Source: Fistularia commersonii (Eukaryota; Chordata; Actinopteri; Syngnathiformes; Fistulariidae). Taken from it: a stretch of DNA of 64,000 bases. Of this stretch, positions 1 to 14,061 are shown one piece after another; within the stretch, counting starts at the first letter, position 1, and the number at the start of each line of letters is the position of its first letter. The notes beneath the pieces were generated by a model. It was given only the letters and a program-made list of their open reading frames with translations. It did not search any database and had not been told where the DNA came from. A program made the translations under genes and the position numbers. The DNA is taken from contig JBBMNZ010000002.1 in NCBI GenBank assembly GCA_037954325.1, positions 15,051,679 to 15,115,678 of the forward strand, given 5' to 3'.

Positions 1-1044
1 GGCCCAGTGTAACTCACGGGAATGCAAATTTAGCTTCAGGATAGTGGTGCTTTCATGTTTTTTATCCAGGGCTTAGGCACCTACCTGAAATCTACATGAA
101 ACAAACAGCAGTCTCATCACGTTCTTCCAGGCGACATGCCTGTTCTGAAGACGACACAGCAAGTTTCTAGGTCTCATTCTCCCCGTGGAGTCTGTTTATA
201 AATACCCAGCTACCATGAAGTCACAGATCCCATGTTCCTCAACAACCCTGACCCATTTCTAGCATGGTAGTGGTGTGCTAAATTTCCTAATTTGGACATG
301 TAGTTCACACTTCAGTGAGTGACTGAATGACCACCCACAAAGTGGCAAGCTATTTGAATAATTTTGAAGACATCTTGCATCATAACGTTTTACGTATCAA
401 ATTCAAACTCATCCTTGCATGTTAGTTGCAAGAATGGTTTGTGGACTTCATTGGCTCACCATATAATTCTGTCATTAAAGAATATCAGAGTGATGGGAAC
501 GTGATCTATGATCCTATAACTTCCAAGAAGGAGTTAATGTTGAACGATGGCTCTAGCATACAAAGCTTTTATGGACAGTATATTCCCTCTGTGTGGCTGA
601 TTAGTAAAGACATTTTAAATGTCTTAGTGCCCTTCACATCTATTTGGTATTTAACTATGCCCCGCTAATAAACTCTACAATGTTCTGATTCATCTTGCAT
701 ATGACCTGGGTGAATCATTAGCTAATATTATGTGCACTCCGCCCTTCCTGCCCAGCGGCTTCATTCCCAAAGCACACTTTCCTTCACTCTTTCTCCTCTA
801 CCTCTTTGGTATTTTCTCCTGACATATCGCCCTCATTCCTGGCTTGCCAAATTACCACGAGAGGGTTGGAGGAGGCAGATCAACAGTGAAGGAATAAAAT
901 GAGAAAAGGGGGGATTCTGCTCAGTAATTTGCACCAGAAGGTTTGATCTGTGCTTGAAGTTCATTAGAAAATCAGTTTCAATTACAGTGTGGCGGGCTGC
1001 TGGGTATCAAGGCCAGTCTAATGCCTTGTTAATGAGGCACTGGG

Positions 1045-1046
<2 letters not shown>

Positions 1047-1084
<38 letters not shown>

Positions 1085-1099
1085 GCACACACACACACA
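1047..1099. repeat. (CA)n microsatellite
   Basis: CA repeat with a few CG interruptions near 1081-1086, in slit1 intron sequence. Confidence 0.95.
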
Positions 1100-1421
1100 G
1101 CCTAACATGCACATATCTCTCTCATTATGTACAAAACGGAGAACTTCAACCTCCCTGCCCTGTTCGCCCCTAATGACTGTTAGTGTTGTGTTTATGGCTG
1201 TGGGGATGTGAGCTGGTTTCTGTACTCCTGTTAGCCTAAACACTACCACAACAGATGATTATGTACCATATGTTGTAATGACTGAACTCCACTATAAAAA
1301 TCCCCCTCAATGCCATCCATTTCTGACTCCTGCATACATTGGCTGAAAAGGCTTAATGTGTTTCCCGTTAATGAAAGCCATGCACATACTTAATGAATAG
1401 GATTAAGACATTGATTAGGCC

Positions 1422-1422
1422 A

Positions 1423-1447
<25 letters not shown>
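1422..1447. repeat. (CA)n microsatellite
   Basis: About 13 CA units in slit1 intron sequence. Confidence 0.95.
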
Positions 1448-1453
<6 letters not shown>

Positions 1454-2996
1454 CCCAGACAGACAAACATCCAGATGATCGGTCTGATCCGACAGGAAAC
1501 ATTGATTGTCGATCTGAAGGCGCCTTTGAAATATTGTTTCTTTTCTTTCTGCAAGATAGCGCAGTCTTTTTGTCGACTAGGCGGGTTCGGTCACTTGTAC
1601 GTATTGATCTGTGAGGAGCGGCAATTCGAAAAAAGTTTTTAGACACCAATGTGTTGCTTTATGAATTTCGTTACGTGCCGATACGCCGGAGGAGCACAGC
1701 TTGGAGGCACACACTTACACAACCAAGGCTGCAACTGAAACACACACGGTGCAAGACTGGTTTGGACCAGTCAGGCAGACTGGTTGATGAGAGAAGGCGC
1801 TAAAGCCACTTGGCCCACCACTCTGCTGCATGGTAAGTGCGGAGGAACCACAGCATTGTCACTGCTGTAAATCCACATACACACTGGGACAGGCAGACAA
1901 AAACAGATAGCTAGAGCACATCCACCACAGGAATCTGTGGTCTGGAATCACTGTAATCCCAAGAATGTCAATTGCATCGCTACCTCGTTTCATAATGAGA
2001 CCACTCCTTTTTTGGGGGTGGGTAGGTGGGGGGGGATTTTTTGATTCACAACTTTGGAAACTCGACAGTTGAATGGTTTGTGTGTCACAAAACATTCACC
2101 ATGTAACAATGCAGGAGGCCTAGGAGGCATGCAGTAAACCCTGAATTCCTTGGATTGAATCATTTAATTGTGTGGAATGTTTTACCTACTTTTAAGCAGG
2201 AAGCAGTTGACAACATCAGGAAATACAATGTCGAGGGGTTTTACTGGTTTCGTGTTCATGACAAATTTTAAATTCTGATGCCATTTCATACCATTACCAG
2301 CTTTTTTTGAGTCCACAGAACTGCACCGGCGCTCTTCCCCTATTCTGTAATAATTTTCTCTGGGAGACTGCAACATGGCAAGACGGCCAGACAGGAACAC
2401 AGCTGGCTCCCACCGGGCCCTGCAAAGCCTTGTTAAGGACAGTTTTAAAAGCTGTCAACTGACCTGGAGATAAACAGCCCTCTGCCAGCAACACCAGGGA
2501 ATTGGTCTGGAACCAACCGAAGTAGCAACTGGCTTGAAAACATTGACATGCATGACCACGCAAATGAAGGCTCAAAGAAAAAAGGCAATTAAGTGGAGTC
2601 ACATTTTGTAAGCAAGATTAGCGCTGATTTCGGGACCTCACATGAGAACACGGGTGCCGGTGACTACCTGTTACATCGGGTACAAAAACAGATTTTACTT
2701 GATGTTTTCTCATAAACAGGGAAAGCCACCCGTCCCGCACGTTCCCCTCTCCACAGATCTTTTCCGCAGCACTTAAGAATTCAGAATGTTTATTGGTTCT
2801 GAGGATATTATGACTTTAACATGCCTGGACCTATTGCAGCTGGGGAATAGATCTCCGTTAATATAATCAGGCCAATTACCAAGGGTTGGAGGTGATGGGG
2901 GTTTTCTTAGCTCTGTTACCATAGAAAAGTCTGTTGTTTGGTTAACTGATGGTATCTCCTCTGCTAACATCACATCTCCTCTCCTCTCCTCTTTAG

Positions 2997-5900
2997 ACGT
3001 CTGGAGCAGAATGGGATTAAGTCTGTTCCTCCTGGAGCCTTCTCTCCATACAAAAAACTGCGTAGGATGTGAGTACACCAGTACACTCACCCCTGAGCTA
3101 AATAATACAGATGAGAACAAGAGGCTGAAGGCTGGAAAAAGAAGCAGCAATTGTCAGTCTTCTCATTCCACTCGTAAGGAACATGAAGAATTTAGTTTGT
3201 CTGTGCCTAAAGAACATATTCTTGTTCTCAGACTAAGGGTGGCATGGAAAGCAAGCACTCAGATTCTACATGAACATAATAACAGCTCTCGTCTTTCAGT
3301 TCTGTCCACTGGTATTCCCCTGGCTGGTGTTGTCCAGTCTGCTGTGTATGTGTGTGTGTGTCTGTCTGTCTGTCTGTCTGCGTCTGCATCTGTGTGTGTG
3401 AGTGTGAGTGCATTGTGCCAGTGTGGGCAAACTAAACTTCAGTGAGCGATGAAGGGGGGACAGAGAGTTTGCTGGAATTAGAGCTGAGGCTTCTCTTTCT
3501 GTGGGAGTGAACAATGACAGGCTGGTAGTTGAGACGCAGTGGTTTTTCACCGGTACAGTCATCCGTCCAGTCACCCGGCCAGCAAAACTCTAAATCGCCA
3601 AACCCAACTCTGACACCACCAGGGCAGACCGACATAGCAGCAGGGAAGAATGGGAAACGGAAGGTCAGGGAGTTTCTTTGCCCGTCTTTAGAATTCCTCA
3701 CAATTTAATCATCTATTTTTTCCTCTCTCAAAACCAATAATGGAGGCGTCAACACACACTCTAGCTGAAGTCAAATCATTCCCAAGTTATCTATTTTTAT
3801 TGGAAATTCAGGTGTCTATCTTATTCACAAAGTATGACAGATCATATGAATTGAACCTTGTATTGTTTGTATTTAAAACCCAAAAGTAAGAAAATTGGTA
3901 ATTCTTAATCAAATTCAACTCCAACTGTAGTTGTTGACTATAGGGAAGACTTTACTAAAAATCACAATGACAGGCCAAAGTGACACATTTTAAAATGAAA
4001 TATTTTTAAGTAAATTAACAGACCGTATTGATATAATAGTGTAGATTTTCTCGCAAGATCTGTTGTTTCAGTGCTTACAGAGCTCTATAGGACCTGGCTA
4101 TACTCTGGTCCCTAAAGTAAACATTCCAGTCACTTCCTCTAAAGGGATTTTCATTATGAGCCACATTTAATGGTAGCTAGAATGTTTTTAGATCTTCCAT
4201 CTGGTCTTCTAGGTGGGCATGACCTACTGTTGCTCCTGATTCTTCATTTAGTAACAGCTATGCATTTCTGCATGCTTTCGGTGACCCTCGCTGCCTACAT
4301 TGATTCAGCTGGCTGTGTGCTGTCCCAAGCTCAGCCTGTCCAGTGTCCGGGGTTGAGACCACACAGATGCACTATAAATATTGTCACCATTGTGGCCCCT
4401 GTCTTTGCAAATATTCCTTTTTCTCCATATAGTCTATAAGGGTCATTTATGTATATTGTGAAAAGAATGTAGTAAAACAATTTGTAAGTGTTAAACAAGT
4501 TTTTGTCCCTGTGGTTACATCCTATTTTTTGTTTATTTATGACTTTGGAGGTATCTGTACAATGCCTCCCCCGACCTTATGTTTCTTCACTCTAGTAAAT
4601 GCCTATCACAAACAATTTCTTTCACCTTGTCCTGGTTTAGATGACCTACAAATGAACTGTTCAGGACTGAGTAGCAGCCCTCACTAGCACATACCCACAT
4701 ACATACATACACACACAGACACAAGCATCAGACTGCGAACACACAATGGCAGTTGCTGGCTGCTCTGCTAGGTTTTTATTTTCAAAAAAATCTCAGTTCT
4801 TTGCAAGAAGACAAATCGGCATTTATTTAACTGTATACCCCCAAATGAGAAAATGAGAAATGAGAAACCACATGATGACTTTCCCTTAAAGGTATCCAGT
4901 TGACTGGTTTTGAGTCGATTAATTCTCTCTCTCTCTCTCACTCTATCTTCGTCTGACTTTTCTTCTTTCTGTCGCTCTGTTCCTCTTTTACTTTTGAACT
5001 GTCTGTGTGTGTCACACAGACACACACGCACATACACACACACACACACACACATAAACATGTAGACACACAGGCTTAGTGGTTATCCTGTGGGGAGAGG
5101 CCTGTGGCTCCTATTAACAACTGCAATGTTAGGAAGGACTCTGCTCTATTTTGCTTTGGATTTCAGCCATGCAACCCTCTTTCAATCACACATGCATGGG
5201 TACACACACACGCACATGCATGCGTGCAGGCACACAGACACACACACACGCACACTGAATGATAAAAACGTGGGATTGGCCGGTGGATCATATATACAAG
5301 TAAATATTTGTAATGGCAGTAGAACACTATCATCTCTATTCATTTGAATCCCTTGAAGGGATGGCTCGTCAAACATGGGCAAAAGCAAGAACTCATTTTC
5401 AGGAAACTCATGCTACATTTACCACATCCTTGCTATCCAGCAACAGGTCTGGGACTTCCATCTCTGTTTCCTTTTTGGGTGATTCCCAAGGTGATAGGGG
5501 GGGTATAACCTTCATAATCTCTCACTCTCATTGGTTGTTTCTCTGGCGTTCTTTCCGACAGAGACCTCAGCAACAACCAGATCTCAGAGATAGCTCCCGA
5601 CGCCTTCCAAGGTCTGCGCTCCCTCAACTCCCTGTAAGTGGTCTATAGAGCATGTTTGTGTATGTACGCAAGCATAAATTTGATCTCTCTTGTCATTTAC
5701 TGTGTCTGAATTATGCCTATGTTGTGATTTCCTAGTGTACTGTATGGAAATAAGATCACTGACCTGCCCAAGGGGGTGTTTGATGGCCTCTATGCCCTGC
5801 AACTGCTGTAAGACTGCACATTCTGCCAATACATTGCAAACACATACTGAACTGTTGGACTCCTACTCAGTAAAGGAGTCATAACCTTCAAATAAACTTT

Positions 5901-8303
5901 GTACCTGTTAATGGTTGCAGCAGAATGCATAATGAATGAATGCATAAAGAAAGTCTGACAAGCTGCCTCCCTCTCTCTCGTCCTATGCTTTTATTCCTCT
6001 TTCTCCTGTCTGTTCATCCCCTTCCCTATTTTCATCTCTCAGGTTGCTGAATGCCAATAAGATCCACTGTGTTCGTGCAAACGCCTTCCAAGACCTGCAG
6101 AATCTATCGCTGCTATCGCTCTATGACAACAAGATTCAAACTCTTGCCAAGGGCACCTTCACTTCCCTGCGAGCTATACAGACCCTGTGAGTGACGTGCT
6201 CTCACTCAAACATACGCAAACACACATTCGCATACATACGTAACATAAAATACATATAATGATGAGGGTGAACGACGCAGAATGAATCTGTTACTCTCAC
6301 AAATATGGACGTAACACATTTCAAGCAAGATGAAGATCAAAACCAGCACCGCCGTTGAAATTTCCCCCATGTGGGACGATTGAAGGCACATTCTATTCTC
6401 TTCTGCTGTTAGTATAATACCAGTGAAATACCACACATGATGAATTCATCTCCTTTTGTTCTTCTCTGGAATTCTCTCAGTGTCATCAATACAGACCCCA
6501 CACTGTGGCTTCTGCCACTTCTGAAACATATTGTGTGTTAGAAAATTAATCCATATCCGTTCCCCACCCACTGCGTCTATTGCAGTACTTATGTGGGTTA
6601 GATGCGTATCCATATAACTTTACAGAAGGCAATATAAGTGGAGACTTCAGCCTCTCAATTGACCACAAAATGGAAATTTACAAAGTTAAGAATGTTACTT
6701 CTACAATAGACTAGTGTTCAGATGGATACAGATAGTTTACCTGTTATATACTTTGCTTTAAAACACTGGAGTCGCTAATTGATTTGAATCACCAGTTTGC
6801 GGTTCAGTATAATTTGTTTGGATAGAACAAAAGGAACAGTTTGTCACTTGGCAAATTAAAAAAAAAACGTAAGAAGTTTTAAGGCATTTTAGTGGGAAAT
6901 CTATGCTTAATGACAAAGACAGTTGGGTTTTCCTCTTAATACTACGCTTTCAGCCGGGCTAAATATTTTGTAGACACATTTGAAATGTGGATTAGAAGCT
7001 CCAGCCATCCAGATGTGATTTGATATGCTCTACACTTAAGTTCATAGCGCTGATGAACACTACCAAGTGTATTTTTTGTTCTCACAGTTCTACTGAGTCT
7101 GTAATAAATCTTTGGCCCTGATGTCCAGATGTAACTGTTCTTCTCTCTTGGTACTTTTCCCTTCGGTATTAATGTCCTTCTTTTCTCCTACTTTGTTTTC
7201 TTCCTCTTGTCTTTGTTCTCCAGTCACCTGGCACAGAACCCATTTATTTGTGATTGTAATCTGAAGTGGCTTGCCGAATACCTGCGCTCCAACCCAATTG
7301 AGACTAGCGGTGCCCGTTGTGCCAGCCCACGACGGCTGGCAAACAAACGCATCGGGCAGATCAAGAGCAAGAAATTCCGCTGCTCGGGTAGGCCGGTGGC
7401 TCAGATATCTCTCAAGATGTTTTTCTGCAATGTCTCTCTGGGGTTCTCTTTTTGCTTTTATCCAGTGTCTTTTTCTGTTCCTCTCTGCTGGGAGTGCCTT
7501 TTATCCGTGCAATTCTCTCTCTACCTCGCTCGATGAATGATCACTCCTGGAAAGAGCTTTTGTTCAGCCCATTTGCTCCTCAATCAATATCTTCCCCAAC
7601 AAACTTGGGGCCAAAGAGAGTGTGGGATTGTTACGGTTTCCCTACTATATTATTACCACATTGTGAATCTAGTTTCACACTCAGACCGCAGTGAGCTGAG
7701 ATCATCAGGCAAGCCTGGCATTAGTTTATGAACATGTCCACTACCCTTCATCCGTCTACCATCGCCCACTTACCTAGTTCAGTCCGCCTGGTTCAGGTTT
7801 CCATCAAACCGTTTCATGCCCAACTTCCATCAGTCAGACCTTACCGTGCCCTACCAACCTGTGTTTATGCACCATGCAGCACTGTCTGGCACTCCCCACT
7901 TTTGAGGTTTCACACTTCTTTATAGCTGCACTTGTTTGGCTAGTCCTTCTGAAGACGGTGGTCCATGTGGTTTCCTCTTTCTCTTCTCTCCCTGTTTCTT
8001 CTCTTTCATCTTTTTTTTTTTAGTTCCTGACTGTCACTCCCCCCCATGTCATTCTTCCTTAGCAACAGCCAAATATTTATCACATTTTAACATTGCTATC
8101 ACACAGCCATCGCACAGAGACAGTCACAGGCTTCTCTGTTTACCTGTCAAATACCTTATGTCATATTACGTCATATATAAAATATATATATATGACTGTT
8201 CTGAAGCATAGCAAGCCAAAGCTATGCGGACCCAACCGGTCTCACTGACATTCGACCCTCTTTCTTTTCTCCATCACAGCCAAAGAGCAGTACTTCATCC
8301 CAG
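2997..8303 (+). CDS. slit1: slit1 exons for LRR domain 2 (Robo-binding domain) and LRRCT2
   Basis: Exons 2997-3068, 5562-5633 and 5736-5807 are 72 nt each, 6043-6186 is 144 nt, 7224-7387 is 164 nt and 8280-8303 is 24 nt. The 72-nt exons each carry one 24-residue leucine-rich repeat (for example IRLEQNGIKSVPPGAF and DLSNNQISEIAPDAF). The 164-nt exon is the C-terminal cap, with NPFICDCNLKWL and the cap cysteines, ending KKFRCS. In Slits, LRR domain 2 is the one that binds the first Ig domain of Robo. The N-terminal cap (LRRNT2) exon should lie just upstream, but I do not find it in 1-2996. The first base of exon 2997 completes a split Ile codon. Confidence 0.95.
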
Positions 8304-11300
8304 GTGAGTGAAGTTCACCTATCATCATCTTCCTCCTTGTGTTAATAATATTCTGAATCAACATAATTTTTTCCATAAAAAAACTATACCTCACAGGCTG
8401 GGGAATAGTTTGAGTGTACTAACTTGGATCTCGGTTGGTTGCATAGTTTTGCCATTATTTGAGACATTTTTAGAAAGTCAATTGTCTGGAGCTGGAAATA
8501 TGGCATAATTTTGCAAGTCATGCAAAACAAGAAAATTATGCAATCAGGCGATCACACACGTTTGCAGAAGGAAAAAAACACAATACACAGCTAAAAATAT
8601 TATCCAAACATTTTCTTTATTAGCATCCAAAACGGTCAAGTCCCGGTTTAGTTCTTTTTTTAAACCATGAGAAATCATTTCTGAGGCCTTGCTGCATTCC
8701 ACTTGCTTTTACCTGCACATCTTGAAACAATGGCCAGGGCTATGAGAGAACCAAGTCGTAACTTGAATCTTCCTTTATGATGACAGTAGGCTGGAGCTCA
8801 GAGGAAATTATCCAAAGTGGAAAAAGTCTGGGAATTTTGTTGGAAAATTAATATCAATGTGATGGCACCTCCTGTATTTATACATTTGAGAGCTGCCAAC
8901 TGGGCCCACAAGGGACCATACATATGTGTGAATTTTAATGTGATAAATATGTGAACGTGTCTATGTCTCCACAGCTCTGTTTTTGTAACATTCTCAGCAG
9001 ATTGAGTCAAAAGGAAGTTGCTCTTTGCTTTGGCATGAGCACAAACAGTCACTCACCAAGAGGGGCAGAAAAGGGAGGGAGAAAAAGGACAGGGGGGAGA
9101 AAAGTGTGTCTTTTCTATCAGTAAAAGCTAAAGAAAATAAAGCCCACCAGAGGACCCAGATTCCTATCAGTGGATGTTTCCGGAACTCTTAACAAGACCA
9201 CTTCCAAGAAAATAACTAGGAGGAGCAGTGATGTGTGTCACATTGGGTGCGCGTGTGTGCGTCCGCGTGTGTGTTTGTGTGCACGCGCGGAAAATTAGTG
9301 TGTCTTTGTTTGCTAAGCTGAGATAAAGCTCCACACCAGCACAGAACAAATGGGAGTACAATGTAAGCAGAAGGAAGATCAAAGCTAAATGTGAGTAATG
9401 AGGATTTCACTCTCCCCTGAATGATAACAATAAAATCCTCTACAAAACACACGGATGCAAAATGCACATAATGAAGAGCTAAGCTGCAGGGAACTTGGAG
9501 AACTCCTGTAACTTCAGCAATGAGTCATTTTGTGCCTTTGTGTGTTTCTTCCACTTTTGGTTAAACCTACATGCAGTAAAAGTGTCGCCAGCGCACGCTT
9601 GTAATGATGATGATGATCACGAATCTCCCAAGGCTCTGCCACATCCACTGGATCAAAGCTTGGTGCTCCACTTTCATTGCTTCCTCTCTAGCAGGAAATG
9701 CCTTTTCCTGTTCTCTGGCCAAGTGAGGGAAAGTTTTATTGAGTCTATCTGCACCCTCTGCCCAGCCACTCTGAGAAAAGGCACGACTTCAGAGCAACCC
9801 TTTGCACCAGCAGCATGAGGAAAGTTACTTCTGTGACCTTGATTCACTCTTTAAATGTCCGACCAATTTCTAATAAAGTCAACAGTGAAGGTTTGTGGTG
9901 AGGTTTGGTTTTGAATGGCGGTCTTTTTCTTTGGACTGATTCTTGAAAATACATTGTAAGATTTTCTTCAGGTTGGTTGAGGTTTTCCTTGTCATGACTG
10001 TGGTCTCGGTGGCCCACGGTGTCCCGCTGACGTAATCTCAGAAGCTCAGAAAGGCAGAGATGTGCACCAGCATGAGCATGCAAAAGGGGAAAAGGACATA
10101 AGATGTTATCCTAACAGAAAACACCGGGCTGTTCCCTAAATGGAACATATGCACACACATAGGCTGCACACGCACACAAATACACAGAGGCACTAAGACA
10201 CAATACGCGCCCTCACAGACAAACACACACTGTTCTAAGTGGCTCCCAGTACTGTTCCATTATTGAACAGCCATGATGTATTTGGCAGCACGCTTTTTGG
10301 CACGTAACATCTATTCATAGACAGAGGAGGTGCAGGAAAATGTCCCACGCTCCCTACGCTGCCTCATTCTTGCTTTTCTGTTATCGGGACGGATGTCTCT
10401 CTGCGACTCCAACGCTCACCTTTCATTCTTTCCTCATCTGTCTTCTCCCGCCTTTGTTTTCTCCCCCCCCCCCGGATGTACTTGTGTTCCTTGGGCATTT
10501 TTTTTCTCTTTTTTCTCCACCTTTTCCATGACCCTACCTGTCTGCCCATCCCTTCCTTCCACTTTTTTACCAGCCATCTCTACACCATTATGCCTTTCTT
10601 GGGTTCTGTGCTTCACTGAAGCTGACTGCCCAAATCCTCTTTGGCACCGTTATCTCAATCTCCCATTCTAATGTTCCTTTCACCCCACTGCTCCCACTCT
10701 ATCACCTCTAAAATAACCCACCAATGCCCCGCCCACTCATGTTCCTGCAATGAATGGAGCGCGGCAGAAAGTTCTGCAGGCTTTTAAGGTCAAAGAGTAG
10801 TTCGGAAAGCTTCCTCTTGGGTCACAACAGGACAAACTTCATGCTTCAGAGCATATGAATGCGTGACTGTGAGCATCATGGGGAAGTGAAATGCATGTGT
10901 TGATGTCGAGAACCGGTCGATGTCTTTATTTTACTTCGGAGTACATGAGTGCGTTTCTTCTTGTGTTCAGGCACAGAGGAATCCCGGCTGAACAATGCCT
11001 GTAATAGTGACCCGGTGTGTCCCCCGAAGTGCCGCTGTGAGTCCAATGTGGTGGACTGCTCCAATCTGAAGCTCACCAAGATACCTGAGCACATCCCAGC
11101 ATCCACTACTGAGCTGTAAGGAATAGGAAAATAACTACCGGATATTTGTAACATACACAGAAAAAGATTGTGAGAAACAAGGCTTTGCTTGTGTTTACAA
11201 AACCTATATCATATTGTTGTCTGCAGTCGTCTCAACAACAATGAGATCACAACTTTGGAAGCAAGTGGAGTTTTTAAGAACCTTTCTCAGCTTAAAAAGA

Positions 11301-13987
11301 TGTAGGTAAAACTTGAAATTGGCAAAAAAAAAAACAATTTAGTGGTTGCCTCAATAATGAATATAGTGTCAAATTATCTAGTATGCTTTGTTTTCTCCAG
11401 TAATCTCAGCAACAACAAGATCACAGAGATTGAGGACGGAGCATTTGAAGGTGCATCGTCTGTCAATGAGCTTCATCTCACAGCCAATCAGATCGATTCT
11501 GTCCGAAGTGAGATGTTCCATGGCCTTGATGGATTACGAATGCTGTAAGTGACATTTACACACCCACCCCCCCCCCCACCCCCCGCCCCCCAACAAAAAT
11601 TATATTGTGAATTTTAGGGTGAAATGTTAATTTTTTTTCTTCTTCTCAGGATGCTGAGGAACAACAAGATCAGTTGCATCCACAATGACAGCTTTACAGG
11701 GCTACACAACGTCCGCCTGCTGTCTCTCTATGACAACCAGCTGACCACCATTACTCCTGGCGCCTTCGACACTTTGCAAACGCTCTCCACATTGTAAGAC
11801 CCAAATATTGACTCAACCCCTCAGCTCTTATTTCAAAGTTCAGTTCGCTAAATATGTCACTCCTCACCTTTCTACAGAAATCTCTTGGCCAATTCCTTTA
11901 ACTGCGACTGCCGGCTGTCCTGGCTCGGTGATTGGCTGAGAAGTAGAAAGATTGTCACTGGCAACCCACGCTGCCAGCGCCCTGCCTTTCTGAAGGAGAT
12001 CCCACTGCAGGATGTAGCACTGCCTGATTTCCGTTGTGAAGAAGGTATGTGGTCAGGGTTCCTGTGTATCCTAAAAAATTCAATGACCAATTATTGTCAA
12101 CCAGGGAAATTGATGAGCTACCTATGCAACTTCCTATGAGTGTTCCCGAAACAAGGATTCAACAAGTCATCATGGTCACATCATATTAGTATCTAAGATA
12201 TCTACATTTTGAGTCTGAAAAATGTATGACAAGTAAATTAATCTGAGTTCACTGCTGCTTTGAAAGGTAAAAAAAAAAAACAGAGATGTCATTTTTCCCA
12301 AATATTTTAAAAACCTGTAAATTAACACAAAATTACTTGATAATTGGGGGGGGGAAGTCCCCACAGTTAAATAAGCAGCAACTTTTAAAATGGCAAGTAA
12401 TAACTTGAGAAAATAAAAGAGGGATCATATTCATGGAAGGATGGGAAAAGAGGTCATAGGTGTGTGCCTGTGAAAACAACTAAATTGTAGCTGCATTTGT
12501 CTTGGTGGAGTCCTGGAAAATGATCTCATGAAGATAGTGGGAACCCTGATGTAAGTATTGAGACATATTGCTAACTTATGTGGGTTTGAAAGGGTTTTGT
12601 TGTCAGAAGGTTCTCCCTTCTGATGTATGTCTTAATTCAGACAGTATCTTAAGATTGGCTGCAGTTTCTGCAGCTTGAATTAAGTGATGTCTCTAATTAA
12701 AACCAGATAAACATCTGCAGTGCACTCGATGAGCTTAGTGAAATTTACTGTTCTAGGCATGATAGATGACAAATTTATCACCACACTTTGTTCCTCCATA
12801 CATTATAATCAGAGATGCTGAGAGTGTCTGAGATCATCTTAAATAATGATTGCTATTGTGCGGATCTTTTGTTTACTGAATGGATTGCTACTCAGCAGTT
12901 CCTAAGCTGCCAGTCGATGGCGGGCTGAGTGGAGCTATTGAGTTGCTTGCCTTATTGACCAGTCAGCCTATTTGCACCTGAATAAATGTTAGACTTGTCT
13001 TCAGACATTGGGCAGCTTCCATTCTTTGCCTCTGCTTGTCAATATCACATTACTGTAACCTCCCTATCTCTACCCTATTTAACATTTTTAAGTTCCTCTT
13101 TTCTCTTGGGCTCTGTGACTCACTATCACCTTGAAGGATTCAGCTTCGTGTGGGCAATGTGGCTCAGGTGAAGAGACGGGTCATTTTGGAACCCAATGTT
13201 CCTGGTTTGATTCCCACCTCCTAGCCAATCAAAGTATTGTTAAGCCAGACATTTCTTAACTGTTTGACCAGCCACTGTTTGGTGGATTCCTGCAGCTCAT
13301 GGTTCATCTATGATTGATCAAATGAAGTGGTCAAATTCTGACAATGTTATGCTTGATGCATGACCTGAATGTGACTAAATAGAGGTCTTTTTTCTTACCT
13401 TGACATATCTGCTCATTCGACACATTTTTTTTCGTCTGCTATGATAGCTCGTACTTTGGTTGCAGTCTGCATCTTACACTCTGTCATCCCTCCGAGCTGT
13501 AATTGAGTTCCCTGTATCTCATCTCTTTCCTAGGCCAGGAGGAGTCAAGCTGTGTTCCCAGACCGCAGTGTCCCAGTGAATGCACTTGTCTCGAGACTGT
13601 GGTGCGCTGCAGTAACAAGCACCTTCACTCACTGCCCAAAGGCATCCCCAGAAACGTGACTGAACTGTGAGTTCCTTGACACTCATTATGCTAATTGGAT
13701 TTATATCTTTTCGCTTGTGTTTCCAGTAAGCTTTGATGGGGGCAGTTTAGGGATGGAAAAAAAAAAAGTCAGACTCTACGAAATGCAGATAGGAGCTTTG
13801 AGATTATAAAAGGGATAAAAGTTACTGAACAGTGGAGGCAAAGAAAACAGATCTCATTATTTAGGGAAGAGAAAGGAGGAAAGGAGCCAATAGGCCCTGG
13901 AGATATTCTCTCAGACATTCTTCTTCTTTGCTCCCTGCGGCCCTCAGGGCTAACACTGATGTCACACTCTCAGTCAGAGCCAGAGAT

Positions 13988-14061
<74 letters not shown>

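Larger units (their letters stand above)
1..2996. other. slit1 intron sequence (5' flank of first visible exon)
   Basis: No exon recognised. It contains (CA)n tracts at 1047-1099 and 1422-1447. I looked for the LRRNT2 cap exon of slit1, which should precede the exon at 2997, and did not find one, so it probably lies upstream of base 1. Confidence 0.6.

Noticed and set aside
426..668. 80-codon open frame near the left edge
   Set aside because: No recognisable motif, no splice or UTR context, and it lies in slit1 intron sequence. Most likely chance.
954..1649. Open frames rich in His-Thr or Cys-Val repeats
   Set aside because: They are translations of CA/GT microsatellites, not proteins.
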